From Bradyrhizobium guangzhouense (GTDB lineage Bacteria > Pseudomonadota > Alphaproteobacteria > Rhizobiales > Xanthobacteraceae), in contig NZ_CP030053.1 of the NCBI RefSeq assembly GCF_004114955.1, positions 5,270,001 through 5,334,000 on the forward strand: 64,000 nt of DNA, in the 5' to 3' direction. The position numbers and the translations under genes are program-made. Below, piece by piece: positions 8,833 to 18,248 of the stretch (positions within the stretch are counted from its first letter, which is position 1; every line of letters starts with the position of its first letter). The notes under the pieces were generated by a model. The model had not been told where the DNA came from. It ran no database searches and saw only the letters and a program-made list of their open reading frames with translations.

Positions 8833-9366
8833 TCACTGGATGGCTTGCAGCGGTTGAAGACTGCCGGACGCACCCAACACGACCATCGGCGTGTCTTCCT
8901 TGTATTCCGGCGCGGCCGCGACCTGCGCCTTGGTCAATTCGAGCGTGATGCTGTCCTTCTTGCTGGTGATCTTGCCGAAACGAAGCGCGCTCCAGTCCAC
9001 CACGATCTTGCGGCTGCCGACGCCGAGGAAGCCGCCGAAATCGATCACGGCGGCGCGCACATGGCCGCTGAGATCGACGATGACGTCGACGATATGGCCC
9101 ATGTCCTCGTCGGCCGCGCTGCGGACGTCGCGGCCGAGCACGCCGTGGGCGTCGCTGGCACCGATGATCGTCACCGACGGCGGCGGCGCGGCGTCCTTCG
9201 GCGTGACGGGCACGACCGAGGCCGGCGGTTGCGCCGTTGGCGGCGCGTTCGCTTCGGTCGGGACCGCATTGGCGGACGCGGGCAATTCCTCAGCGGCGCG
9301 CGATACGGCAACCGTCAATCCCGCAACGATTGCGACGCTTAAAGCCAACCATCCGGCGGTACGCAT
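8833..9366 (-). CDS. Secreted PRC-barrel domain protein
   Basis: 177 residues. A signal peptide (about 1-24, ending SRAAEE) and a Pro/Ala-rich linker precede a PRC-barrel domain (about 70-165; VLGRDVRSAADEDMGHIVDV and IDFGGFLGVGSRKI). PRC barrels are small beta barrels found in periplasmic and envelope proteins of many rhizobia; no catalytic residues are evident. The ATG follows AGGAGG. It sits 23 bp from each neighbour, between the debranching enzyme and the MFS gene, so cotranscription is likely. Function unknown. Confidence 0.88.
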   Translation of the reverse strand: MRTAGWLALSVAIVAGLTVAVSRAAEELPASANAVPTEANAPPTAQPPASVVPVTPKDAAPPPSVTIIGASDAHGVLGRDVRSAADEDMGHIVDVIVDLSGHVRAAVIDFGGFLGVGSRKIVVDWSALRFGKITSKKDSITLELTKAQVAAAPEYKEDTPMVVLGASGSLQPLQAIQ

Positions 9367-9389
9367 GAACTCCTCCTTGCCGCGCGCCG

Positions 9390-11594
9390 CTAGCGCGCGA
9401 GCACGATCGAGACCTGGATCTGGCCGCGGGTGCGCAAAACTTCCAGCGCCACGTCGTGGCCGTGGCGGCTGACGCGCAGGTCCACGCTGGATTCGCCCAG
9501 GCGCAGATCGCGCAGGATGATCTCGTTCAAGAACGCCGGCAGGTGCGGATTGCGCAGCCGGATCTCGCAGCGCGCGACGTCGAACTCGATGCCGAGCGCC
9601 GCCTCCAGCAGCGTGAACGGCGTTGCGCTGGCCCAGGCTTGCGGCGCGCAAGCGACGGGATAGAGCGTCGGGCCGCGCCGCTTCTCTCGGCGGAAGCCGC
9701 AGAACAATTCCGGCAATCGCCTGAGATCCATATAGGTCGCGGCCTCGAACAGTCCCTTGAAGACCTGCGCGACCGAATGCTTGAGCCCGTAATGGGCGAG
9801 CCCCAACGCAATCAGTGCGTTGTCGTGCGGCCAGATCGATCCATCGTGATAGGACATCGGATTGTAGCGGACTTCGCCGCGCGCGACGGTACGGATGCCC
9901 CAGCCCGAGAAGAAATGCGGGCGCATCAGATCGGCGGCCACCAGCCGGGCGCGGTCCTCACGGATCATGCCGCTGAACAGCACCTGCCCGGCATTCGAGG
10001 TGCGGACCTCGCAGCGCCGCTTCTGACCGTCGAGGGCGACCGCATAGGTGCCGAGCTCCTGACACCAGAACGCCTGCTCAAAGCGTTCGGCGAGCGACTT
10101 GGCCTCCGCCTCGAGCTTCCTCGCGAGATCGGGTTTGCCGAGCGCCCGTGCACATCGCGCAGCGAGCTGCTTTGCGGCATAGACATAGCCCTGGACTTCG
10201 GCGAGCGCGATATTGCCTTCCGCGAGCTTGCCGTCGGCGTGGAAGATGGCGTCGTAGGAGTCCTTCCAGCCTTGATTGGCGAGCCCCTTCTCGGTGGCGC
10301 GCTGGTACTCGACGAAGCCGTCTTTATCGGGATCTCCGGGACCGTCGATCCAGGCGAGGCCCGCCTCGATCGCGGGCCACAGCTCGGTCAATGTCGTCTC
10401 GTCGCCGGTGCGCTCGAAATAGCGGCCGGCGAGCAGGACGAACAACGCGGTCGAATCCACGCTGCCGTAATATTGCGAGAACGGCACCTCGCGCAGCGCC
10501 GCCATCTCGCCGCCGCGCATCTCGTGCAGGATCTTTCCCGGTGCGGCATCGGCGAGCGGGTCGACCGTCTTGGCCTGAAAATGCGCAAGCCGCCGCAGCA
10601 CGCCCTTCGCCACCCGTGGATCGACCCACAGCATCTGTAGCGCCGTGATCAGGCCGTCACGGCCGAACGTCGTCGAATACCAGGGAATGCCGGCATAGGG
10701 ATAGCGCCCCTGCGGCGTCTCCGTCATCAGCATGTTGAGGTCGGCCATGGCCTGGCACAGCACCTCGTTGAAGATGTTGTTGGAGGTCTCGATGCTGGCC
10801 GCACCGACGGTCGATTGCCGCATCTCGCGACGATGCGCCAGCAAGCCGCGGAAGAAGCGCGCCGGCTTCTCCGCGAGCGGCCGGTTGCAGGACACGGCCA
10901 CGAACAGCGATTTGGCTTCGTGCGGATCGAGCTCGAGCTGCCAGGTCGCGGCATTGACCGAAAGCCGCGTCGGACGCGGATCGAAATGCAGGCCGGTGGT
11001 GCGCTCGGCCTCGTCGAGGCCGCGATAATCGAACAGCACGTCGGTCGGCCCGAGCAGCTTGCTGGTGCCGGTGCCGCGGCGCGGCCGCCGCTCGCCGCGC
11101 ACTTCGAACAGATCGGCAAAATCATTGTCGAACAGCAGCGTCAGCTCGAAGCTGGCGCGTTGCTCGCCGTGATTCTGCAGCCCGATGCGCTGATAGGCCG
11201 TACCGCGCCACAGGAAGATCGTGCGCACGATGTGCAGCAGGTCCTTTTGCAGCACGATGCGGCCCTGGCGATAGATATCGGGGTTGGTGAGATCGACCGT
11301 CAATCCCGAATTGTCGTCGCGCAGGTTCGAGCCGAGCAGCAGCGGCTGAAGGTCGTCGAGAACGAGCTCAAGCCGCGCCAGATAGCGCGTGTCGTGGTTG
11401 AACAGGCCGTCCGGCCCGCCGGCGGAGGCGCCGATATCGCCATGGCTGTCCAGCACGATGAAGGTGTCGTCGTGCTTGAGCGAGCGGCGGGGCCGCGCCG
11501 CGGGTCCCGTCATCGGAATGTAGAACGGCTGCTCGGCGACGGTCTCTATCGTCTGCGAAGACGAGGTCATCCTGGTTGCGGCTTCGGCTGCCAT
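9390..11594 (-). CDS. Amylo-alpha-1,6-glucosidase / glycogen-debranching-type enzyme
   Basis: 734-residue cytoplasmic protein. The N-terminal beta domain (about 40-240; FIVLDSHGDIGASAGGPDGLFNHDTRY) is the GDE_N_bis type. An (alpha/alpha)6 glucosidase domain follows (about 270-650; GIPWYSTTFGRDGLITALQ, YHDGSIWPHDNALI). The acidic residues of the latter stretches are in the positions used by GH-type debranching enzymes. It probably trims branched glucans or related oligosaccharides; the true substrate is not established. The start at 11594 follows GGGGAGC; a longer in-frame version from 11633 has no such site. It lies 59 bp after the ABC transporter gene. Confidence 0.9.
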   Translation of the reverse strand: MAAEAATRMTSSSQTIETVAEQPFYIPMTGPAARPRRSLKHDDTFIVLDSHGDIGASAGGPDGLFNHDTRYLARLELVLDDLQPLLLGSNLRDDNSGLTVDLTNPDIYRQGRIVLQKDLLHIVRTIFLWRGTAYQRIGLQNHGEQRASFELTLLFDNDFADLFEVRGERRPRRGTGTSKLLGPTDVLFDYRGLDEAERTTGLHFDPRPTRLSVNAATWQLELDPHEAKSLFVAVSCNRPLAEKPARFFRGLLAHRREMRQSTVGAASIETSNNIFNEVLCQAMADLNMLMTETPQGRYPYAGIPWYSTTFGRDGLITALQMLWVDPRVAKGVLRRLAHFQAKTVDPLADAAPGKILHEMRGGEMAALREVPFSQYYGSVDSTALFVLLAGRYFERTGDETTLTELWPAIEAGLAWIDGPGDPDKDGFVEYQRATEKGLANQGWKDSYDAIFHADGKLAEGNIALAEVQGYVYAAKQLAARCARALGKPDLARKLEAEAKSLAERFEQAFWCQELGTYAVALDGQKRRCEVRTSNAGQVLFSGMIREDRARLVAADLMRPHFFSGWGIRTVARGEVRYNPMSYHDGSIWPHDNALIALGLAHYGLKHSVAQVFKGLFEAATYMDLRRLPELFCGFRREKRRGPTLYPVACAPQAWASATPFTLLEAALGIEFDVARCEIRLRNPHLPAFLNEIILRDLRLGESSVDLRVSRHGHDVALEVLRTRGQIQVSIVLAR

Positions 11595-11653
11595 GAGTTG
11601 CTCCCCTGCTGCCGGTGTTTCGAACGCGACCAACGCAAACGCAACTGTTGGAT

Positions 11654-13417
11654 TTACGCGGCGAACTTCGCGAGCCGGCTCATTTCCTGCGTCACCAGCT
11701 CACGGTACGGTCCATGCCCCTGCATCAGCCGGTCGGGCGCACCGTCCTCGATGATCTTGCCGTTCCTGAGCACGACCACGCGGTCGAAATTGCGCAGCGT
11801 TGCGAGGCGATGCGCAATTGCGATCACGGTGCGGCCGCGCATCAGCCGCGACAGCGCCTCGCGGATCGCCTCCTCGGATTCGCTGTCGAGCGCGGCGGTG
11901 GCCTCATCCAGCAGCAGGATCGGCGCGTCCTTCACGAAGGCGCGCGCGATCGCGATGCGCTGGCGCTGGCCGCCGGACATTTTGACGCCGCGGTCGCCGA
12001 CCATGGTGTCGAGGCCGTCGGGCAGGCTATCGATGAAATCGCAGCGCGCCGCGATCGCAGCGCGCAGCACCTCGTCGTCGGTCGCGTTCGGCCGGCCATA
12101 GCGGATGTTCTCGCGGATCGAACGATGAAACAGCGAGATGTCCTGCGGCACCACCGAGATGGCCTCGCGCAGGCTCTGCTGCGTGACCATTGAGATGTCC
12201 TGGCCATCGACCGTCACGCTGCCCTCGTCGACGTCGTAGAAACGTTGCAGCAGCGTGAACAGGGTGGACTTGCCGCCGCCCGATTGCCCGACGAGGCCGA
12301 CGCGCTGACCGGGCTGGAGCCGCAAGCTGAAGCGCTCGAAGATCTTCTCGCCGCCCGGATAGCCGAAGGTGACGTTGTTGAACGCGATCGCGGCACCGCT
12401 CTTGACCAACGGCTCGGCCTCGGGGTGGTCGCGCAGCTCGTGCGGCACCAGCAGCGTCGCGATCGCCTCGGTCAGGCGCGCGACGTGCTGGGTGACATCG
12501 ACCAGGGCAACCGCGAGATCGCGGGTCGCGCTCAGGATGGAGATACCGAGAGTGCAGACCAGCACGACGTCGCCGGTGGTCGCCTCGCCCTGCTGCCAGA
12601 GCGTGACCGCCCAGGCCATCAAGGCAATCGTCAGGATCACGGTCACGGCGGCATGCAGCAGCCGCAGCTTCTCCAGATAGCGCAGGCTGCGTGCGCGCGC
12701 ATTGACTTCGCGGTTCACCGTGGCGTCGAAGCGCTCATGCTCATGGCCGATACCGCAGAAGGCGCGAACCAGCGGCATGTTGCTGATGACGTCGATCATC
12801 TCGCCATCGACGGCCGCGGCCTTGTCGGCAAACTCGTCATGCAACGGCTTGCCGGCCGCGGCCAGGCGGAACATCGCCGCCACCATGCCGCCGGCGATCA
12901 CGATCAGGCCCGCGGCCATAGAGGGGCTTACGGTTCCAATCAACCCGATCGCCGCAATTGTGGCAATGCACGGCGGCAACACATTCCAGACGAACATGTT
13001 CTCGACCGTGAACACCGCGTTGGATGTCGCCGTGATGCGGCTCGTCAGCATGCCCGGCATCCGGTCCAGGAAGTAACTCGGCGCATGTCCGGTCAGATGA
13101 CGAAATATGTCACGACGTAAATCGCCCGTGACGCGGACGAAGGTGAAGCTCGCGGTCCAGCTCGCGATCCGCCACAGAAAATTGTCGGCGGCGATCAGCG
13201 ACATGAGCAGAATGAATGCCAGCCATACGCTGCCACCATGCGAGGTTCCCGCCGACAAAGCGTCGACGAGCGATTTGACGCCGTACTGCGTGCCCACGGA
13301 GCAGGCAACCGCTGCGACGACAGCGGACAGAATCACAAGATGCGACGCCAATCGTCGCCGTAGATAGCGCAAGACAAAGGCAAATGGCCTGCGCGCGTAT
13401 CCAGAAAGATGATCCAT
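11654..13417 (-). CDS. ABC transporter, fused membrane and ATPase domains (exporter type)
   Basis: 587 residues, the size of a half-transporter that works as a dimer. Six-helix membrane domain (about 15-310), then the ATPase with Walker A GQSGGGKST, Q-loop, signature MSGGQRQR, Walker B ILLLDEAT and H-loop IAHRLAT, all intact. This is the MsbA/lipid or peptide exporter layout; the substrate is unknown. ATG at 13417 follows GGGGT; upstream in-frame starts lack a site. It heads the minus-strand set with the debranching enzyme and is divergent from a glycosyltransferase, which hints at polysaccharide or glucan export. This last point is inference. Confidence 0.9.
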   Translation of the reverse strand: MDHLSGYARRPFAFVLRYLRRRLASHLVILSAVVAAVACSVGTQYGVKSLVDALSAGTSHGGSVWLAFILLMSLIAADNFLWRIASWTASFTFVRVTGDLRRDIFRHLTGHAPSYFLDRMPGMLTSRITATSNAVFTVENMFVWNVLPPCIATIAAIGLIGTVSPSMAAGLIVIAGGMVAAMFRLAAAGKPLHDEFADKAAAVDGEMIDVISNMPLVRAFCGIGHEHERFDATVNREVNARARSLRYLEKLRLLHAAVTVILTIALMAWAVTLWQQGEATTGDVVLVCTLGISILSATRDLAVALVDVTQHVARLTEAIATLLVPHELRDHPEAEPLVKSGAAIAFNNVTFGYPGGEKIFERFSLRLQPGQRVGLVGQSGGGKSTLFTLLQRFYDVDEGSVTVDGQDISMVTQQSLREAISVVPQDISLFHRSIRENIRYGRPNATDDEVLRAAIAARCDFIDSLPDGLDTMVGDRGVKMSGGQRQRIAIARAFVKDAPILLLDEATAALDSESEEAIREALSRLMRGRTVIAIAHRLATLRNFDRVVVLRNGKIIEDGAPDRLMQGHGPYRELVTQEMSRLAKFAA

Positions 13418-13590
13418 GTGACCCCGTCGTGATGATTTCAATTGCGCCGACTGATCGATTGAACAACGACCAGTTCGCCTCGGTTCCCGGGCAATGTCAT
13501 CACGACATGTGGATGCGGACGATCTGCGAAGCGGAGATGGCAGCATCGAGACACGCGCGCGATGTGTCGAATAAGTAACGATTGTTGAGA

Positions 13591-13615
13591 GGAACTTCGC
13601 AACTGCGGGAACGTT
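13591..13615 (+). promoter_or_regulatory. Candidate EcfG (general stress) promoter for the GT4 gene
   Basis: GGAAC, 16 bp, CGTT matches the -35/-10 pattern of alphaproteobacterial EcfG sigma factors (GGAAC-N16/17-CGTT). It is 72 bp upstream of the glycosyltransferase ATG and on the same strand. Confidence 0.6.
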
Positions 13616-13687
13616 CCCCTGTCGGCATGCCGGTGCCGATACTCGGCGGGGGTTCCAACGTTATATGATCGCAGAGGAGATGGTGAG

Positions 13688-14758
13688 ATGCGCATCGCGC
13701 AGGTAGCTCCGTTGACGGAGGCTGTTCCACCCAAGCTGTATGGCGGCACCGAGCGGGTGGTGCATTGGTTGACGGAAGAGTTGGTGGCCCTTGGACACGA
13801 CGTCACCCTGTTCGCCAGCGGCGACTCGCAGACATCGGCGAAGCTCGATGCATTATGGCCGCGAGCGCTGCGCCTCGACGGTTCGGTGCGCGATCCCAAC
13901 GCGCTGCACATGGTGCTATTGGAGCGCGTGCGGCAGAAATGTGATGACGAGGAGTTCGACTTCCTCCACTTCCATCTCGACTATTATCCGTGGTCGTTGT
14001 TCTACCGGCAGCCGACGCCGTTCCTGACCACGCTGCATGGCCGGCTCGATCTGCCGGAGCATCAGCCGGTGTTCAACACCTTCTCCAAGATGCCCGTCAT
14101 CTCGATCTCGAACGCGCAGCGACGACCGGTGCCGCAGGCGAATTGGGTGACCACCATTCACCACGGCCTGCCGGAAAAGTTGCTGACGCCGAAGCCGGCG
14201 AAGCAGGAATATCTCGCCGTGCTCGGCCGCATCGCGCCGGAGAAGGGCGTCGATCGCGCCATCAAGATCGCGATGCATTGCGGCATCCCGCTGAAGATCG
14301 CGGCCAAGGTCGATCGCGCCGACCAGGACTATTATGACGAGCTGATCAAGCCGATGATCGAAGGCAATCCCCTGGTGGACTACATCGGCGAGATCAGCGA
14401 TCACGAGAAGTCGGACTTCTTGAGCGGCGCGCTCGGCCTGTTGCTGCCGATCGACTGGCCGGAGCCGTTCGGCCTCGTGATGATCGAAGCCATGGCCTGC
14501 GGTACGCCGGTGGTTGCCTTCAACCGTGGCTCGGTGCCTGAAATCATCGATGAGGGCCTCACCGGCTTCGTCGTCGAGGACGTCCTCAGCGCCGCCGGCG
14601 TCGTGAACCGCCTCGCGCAACTCGACCGCGCCGCCATCCGCAAGCAGTTCGAAAAGCGCTTCACCGCGCGGCGGATGGCTCTCGACTATCTCGCCGCCTA
14701 CCGCAGCCTGACCGAAGAACAGGCGCCACGCATCAAGCTGGTGAGCAGCGCGGAGTAA
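13688..14758 (+). CDS. GT4-family glycosyltransferase
   Basis: 356-residue GT-B fold enzyme. The N-terminal half has a glycine-rich loop (KLYGGTERVVHWLTEELVALGH). The C-terminal half has the nucleotide-sugar binding E-x7-E motif in EPFGLVMIEAMACGTPVVAF. It transfers a sugar from an activated donor; acceptor and product are unknown. The ATG has GGAG upstream and sits in its own transcription unit behind a candidate EcfG promoter. The neighbourhood (glucan debranching, exporter) suggests a storage or envelope glucan made under stress, as inference. Confidence 0.9.
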   Translation: MRIAQVAPLTEAVPPKLYGGTERVVHWLTEELVALGHDVTLFASGDSQTSAKLDALWPRALRLDGSVRDPNALHMVLLERVRQKCDDEEFDFLHFHLDYYPWSLFYRQPTPFLTTLHGRLDLPEHQPVFNTFSKMPVISISNAQRRPVPQANWVTTIHHGLPEKLLTPKPAKQEYLAVLGRIAPEKGVDRAIKIAMHCGIPLKIAAKVDRADQDYYDELIKPMIEGNPLVDYIGEISDHEKSDFLSGALGLLLPIDWPEPFGLVMIEAMACGTPVVAFNRGSVPEIIDEGLTGFVVEDVLSAAGVVNRLAQLDRAAIRKQFEKRFTARRMALDYLAAYRSLTEEQAPRIKLVSSAE

Positions 14759-14786
14759 GGGGGCGCGCTGCCGCCTCAAGGCACAC

Positions 14787-14892
14787 TGTCATGCGCCGCG
14801 AAGGCGGGGCATCCAGTACGCCGCGGCTTCTCGGCCTGAGCACTGAGGTCTCTGGAATACTGGATCGCCCGGTCAAGGGCCGGGCGATGACA
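14787..14892. repeat. Dispersed palindromic repeat, copy 1
   Basis: About 106 bp flanked by complementary ends (TGTCATGC... / ...GCGATGACAG) with inner segments GGGGCATCCAGTACGCCG and ATACTGGATCGCCCGG. The same building blocks recur in opposite orientation at 43462-43564. Both copies lie between genes. The architecture resembles REP/RIME-type intergenic elements common in rhizobia; no coding capacity. Confidence 0.75.
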
Positions 14893-14966
14893 GCTGAGGA
14901 TTGCGCTCCAGTGCTCCACACGCGAGCGCAGCAAAGCAATGACGGAGTGTGCGGCGACGGCGGTGG

Positions 14967-16901
14967 CTACCCCACCACCGCCCGCTTCGGCTCCACGATC
15001 TCGAACATCCGCGGAAACTCGTCCATCAATCCCATCAGTTCGGCAAGCTTCATCGGATTGCCCGATAGCTTGACCTTCCCCGCCGCAACCGCTTCCGGAA
15101 AGCTGGTCAGCTTCGCGATCACCTCATCCAGCGTGGCCCGTGCCAGCGTGAAGCTGGCGTCGGCATTGCCGGCCTGCACGCCTTCGGCATAGGTCAGCGC
15201 GCAATTCTCCAGATTGAGCACGAACCTCTCGCCGGTATCCGAAAAGCTCCAGTTGAGCACGATGCGCTTGCCTTCCGCCTTGGGCCCGTTGAGACGGATG
15301 CCGAGCACGTCCCAGAGCTGCTCCGTTCGCAGCGCGGCCAGGGTCTCGCGCGGCATTGGCGGACGGGGCGGCGTCTTCGGCATGCCTTGCCGCAGCTCCT
15401 GCGCGCCAAACAGATAGGCGTTGCGCCAGGTCGAGCTCTCGGCGGCATAGCCGAGCTGCTCCAGCGTGTCGGCCAGCAGCGTCCGCGCCGCTTGATTGTC
15501 GGGCTCGGCGAAGACGAGATGCCCGAGCGCCTGCGCCACGAAGCGGAATTCACCCTTGTCAAAATCCGTACGTGCCCGCGCCAGGATCGCGTCGGCGCCG
15601 CCCATGTACTCGACGTACTTCTTGCCTGACGCCGCCGGCGGCAGCGGATCGAGATTGACGGGGTTGGCGTCGTACCAGCCGAGATACTTCTGGTAGATCG
15701 CCTTCACATTGTGCCTGATGTGACCGTAGTAACCGCGGCCGTGCCAGGCGCCTTCCAGGCTCTTCGGCAGCCGGATCGTCTCGGCGATCTCGGCCGCGGT
15801 GAGGCCGTGATTCATCAGGCGGATGGTCTGGTCATGCGCGAACTTGTAGAGGTCGCGCTGCTCTCGGATCATGCTGTCGATGCGCTCCCCTCCCCACACC
15901 GGCCAGTGGTGCTGGCCGCACATCGCCTCCGCCTTGCCGCCCCACAGCTGCAGCGCCTCGCCCAGATATTTCGACCAGGCCAGCGCGTCGCGCACGTCGG
16001 CACCGCGGAACGGCAGCAGATTGTGGAAATTGTGCGTGCAGTTCTCGGCCAGGTTCAGAAGCTTGTAACGCGGCAGGAAGAAATGCATTTCCGCCGGCGC
16101 CTCGCTGTTCGGCGCCATCTGGAATTCGAATTCGACACCGTCGATGACACGCCTGTCGCCGGTCGCCATGATCAGATCGGTCGGACGCAGCAGCGCGACC
16201 GCGCCGGCCGCCATGGTCTTGCCGAGCCCGCAATCGACCTGGCCGCGCACGCCCTTGGCGAGGAATGGCCCGAACTGATATTGCGCCCGGCGCAGCATCG
16301 CCGGCCCCGCGATGATGTTCTCGGAGACCGCATGCTCCATGAACAGATCAGGCGCGATGATCGGCACCCGGCCGGTGGCAAGCGCATCCTCCTCCAGCAC
16401 GCCGCGCGCGCCACCCCAATGATCGGTGTGGGTGTGGGTGAAGATGACGGCCGCGACCGGCTTCAGGCCGCGATGCCTGAAGTAAAGATCGAGCGCGGCG
16501 CGCGCCCCCTCGATCGAGGTCAGCGTGTCCACCACGATGACACCGCTGTCGCCCTCGATCAGCGTCATGTTGGCGATGTCGAGGCCGCGGACCTGGTAGA
16601 CGCCTGGCACGACCTCGAACAGGCCGTGCCGCATGTTCAGCCGCGACTGCCGCCACAGGCTGGGATTGACCGTCGGTGGGGCCTCTTCGCTGGACAGGAA
16701 ACCGTAGGGCTCCAAGCTCCAGACCGTCCGCCCTTGCGGATTTGCGATCTTCGCGTGCTCGATCGTGCCGAGGAAGCCGCGCGCCGCGTCGTCGAAATCC
16801 CGCGTGTCGGAAAACGGCAGCGCATTCAACATCGCCTGATGTTGCGCGATGACCGACGGCGTTGCGTCCTTCGGCGTGTTGGCTGCTTCGGTACTGGTCA
16901 T
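14967..16901 (-). CDS. Alkylsulfatase-type metallo-beta-lactamase-fold hydrolase
   Basis: 644 residues, close to SdsA1/BDS1-type alkylsulfatases. MBL domain (about 85-380) with zinc site H156-T-H158-T-D160-H161 (FTHTHTDHWGG) and a second stretch MCGQHHWPVWGG; an all-alpha dimerization domain (about 400-515); and a C-terminal SCP2-like lipid-binding domain (about 530-640). These enzymes release sulfate from alkyl sulfate esters. No signal peptide is visible, so it probably acts in the cytoplasm, unlike secreted SdsA1. ATG at 16901 follows GGGGAGAGG; an in-frame ATG at 16946 does not. Substrate not proven. Confidence 0.9.
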   Translation of the reverse strand: MTSTEAANTPKDATPSVIAQHQAMLNALPFSDTRDFDDAARGFLGTIEHAKIANPQGRTVWSLEPYGFLSSEEAPPTVNPSLWRQSRLNMRHGLFEVVPGVYQVRGLDIANMTLIEGDSGVIVVDTLTSIEGARAALDLYFRHRGLKPVAAVIFTHTHTDHWGGARGVLEEDALATGRVPIIAPDLFMEHAVSENIIAGPAMLRRAQYQFGPFLAKGVRGQVDCGLGKTMAAGAVALLRPTDLIMATGDRRVIDGVEFEFQMAPNSEAPAEMHFFLPRYKLLNLAENCTHNFHNLLPFRGADVRDALAWSKYLGEALQLWGGKAEAMCGQHHWPVWGGERIDSMIREQRDLYKFAHDQTIRLMNHGLTAAEIAETIRLPKSLEGAWHGRGYYGHIRHNVKAIYQKYLGWYDANPVNLDPLPPAASGKKYVEYMGGADAILARARTDFDKGEFRFVAQALGHLVFAEPDNQAARTLLADTLEQLGYAAESSTWRNAYLFGAQELRQGMPKTPPRPPMPRETLAALRTEQLWDVLGIRLNGPKAEGKRIVLNWSFSDTGERFVLNLENCALTYAEGVQAGNADASFTLARATLDEVIAKLTSFPEAVAAGKVKLSGNPMKLAELMGLMDEFPRMFEIVEPKRAVVG

Positions 16902-16970
16902 TGGGCCTCTCCCCGGCGTCTTGTCTGGGGAGGCATCTAACCGCATCTCGAATGCGGTTCCAACCGCTGC

Positions 16971-18128
16971 TTACGCGGCCAGTCCATCGGACACGAGCCG
17001 GGCCGATGCCGTCTTGTCCATGATCCGCAATTCACGCGCCAGCACGTAGCCGCCGCGATTCTGCTTGGCCCGGTAGAGCGCCTTGTCGGAGCGCGACAGC
17101 AATGCGTCCGCGGTCCGGCCATCGTCCGGCGCGACGGCAATGCCGACGCTCACGCCGATCTCGACCGTCTGTCCGTCGATGTCATAGGGCGCGCCGATCG
17201 TCTGCACGATGCGCTGGGCCACCGCTTCCGCATCGTGCCCCGCGCGTTGGACGAGCACGAACTCGTCACCACCCATCCGCACCACGAGGTCGTGGGTTGC
17301 CGCGATCGCCTTGAGCCGCAGGGCCACCTGCTTCAGCAGCGCGTCGCCAACGGGATGACCGAACCGATCATTCGCTTCCTTGAAGCGGTCGAGATCGAGC
17401 GTATGGACCGCAATCGTCGCGGCCGCGAGCATGGCAGGCAAGTCGGTCGCCAGCACCGAACGATTGGCAAGGCCCGTCATCGGGTCGATGCGTGACATCT
17501 GCTCGAACTGACGCTTCAGCGTGATCTGGTTGATCGAGGCGTTGAAGCTCAGCCGCACCATCTCGAAGCTCGCGGCGACATACATCAGGATGAGCAGACC
17601 GAGCCCGACATGGCGCAGATCGGGCTGCATCAGGGTCACGATCGCGGCGGGGGCAGCGATCGCGATCAGGTCGAGCAGCGCCGCGACGGGGCGCAGCGCC
17701 AGCCGCGCCACCACGCCGGCGCCGAAGCCGAAGCCGATCCCGACCGCCATCACGCAGCAGAGTGCATCACCCAGTACGATGCTGCGCGCGGCAAAAACGC
17801 CGAGGATGAGCGCGGTCACGATGGTACCGGCCACATAGCGCCGTTCCCAGCGTGCGGCCTCGGCCCTTCCGAGTTGCGGCGCGCGCGCAAGACGGCGACG
17901 GAATGCAAAAACCTCGACCAGGCGGACGATGGCGACCAGCACGCCGGTGACGGTCAGGCCAGCCGTCACCATATCGCCGGTCTCGTAGATCGTGATGGCA
18001 CCGACCATCGCCAGGCAGGCAGCCGCGAGAATGTTGGGCACCGACGTGCCGTGAAGGCCCGTGATGACTTCCATATAGACAGCGTCGGAAATCGACGCCC
18101 GTCCGGATTCCATTCTATTGAAGAACAT
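16971..18128 (-). CDS. Membrane-bound diguanylate cyclase (GGDEF)
   Basis: 385 residues. About six hydrophobic helices (roughly 25-195) precede a GGDEF domain (about 215-370). The active-site loop reads MGGDEFVL, with the substrate-binding DLDRFKEANDRFGHPVGD in front of it, so c-di-GMP synthesis is expected. An RxxD inhibitory site is not obvious five residues before the loop. GGATGGGG precedes the ATG at 18128; an ATG at 18149 would add seven residues. The signal sensed by the membrane part is unknown. Confidence 0.9.
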   Translation of the reverse strand: MFFNRMESGRASISDAVYMEVITGLHGTSVPNILAAACLAMVGAITIYETGDMVTAGLTVTGVLVAIVRLVEVFAFRRRLARAPQLGRAEAARWERRYVAGTIVTALILGVFAARSIVLGDALCCVMAVGIGFGFGAGVVARLALRPVAALLDLIAIAAPAAIVTLMQPDLRHVGLGLLILMYVAASFEMVRLSFNASINQITLKRQFEQMSRIDPMTGLANRSVLATDLPAMLAAATIAVHTLDLDRFKEANDRFGHPVGDALLKQVALRLKAIAATHDLVVRMGGDEFVLVQRAGHDAEAVAQRIVQTIGAPYDIDGQTVEIGVSVGIAVAPDDGRTADALLSRSDKALYRAKQNRGGYVLARELRIMDKTASARLVSDGLAA

Positions 18129-18248
18129 GCCAGCCCCATCCGCTGGCATGGTTCTACCGCAGATGCGTAAAGATGCGCTGCCAACGCATGACCCGCATTC
18201 GAGCGAACGGATTTACCCGGCGTTAGCCATGTCCAGCCCGCCGATGGG

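Noticed and set aside
9456..10640. Open frame opposite the debranching enzyme gene
   Set aside because: Antisense to a gene with clear domains; composition typical of a shadow frame.
13436..13500. A second EcfG promoter for the minus-strand ABC gene
   Set aside because: GGAAC and CGTT are present on the minus strand but only 14 bp apart, two bases short of the usual spacing.
15711..16940. Open frame opposite the alkylsulfatase gene
   Set aside because: Antisense shadow; the other strand holds the metal-binding motif.
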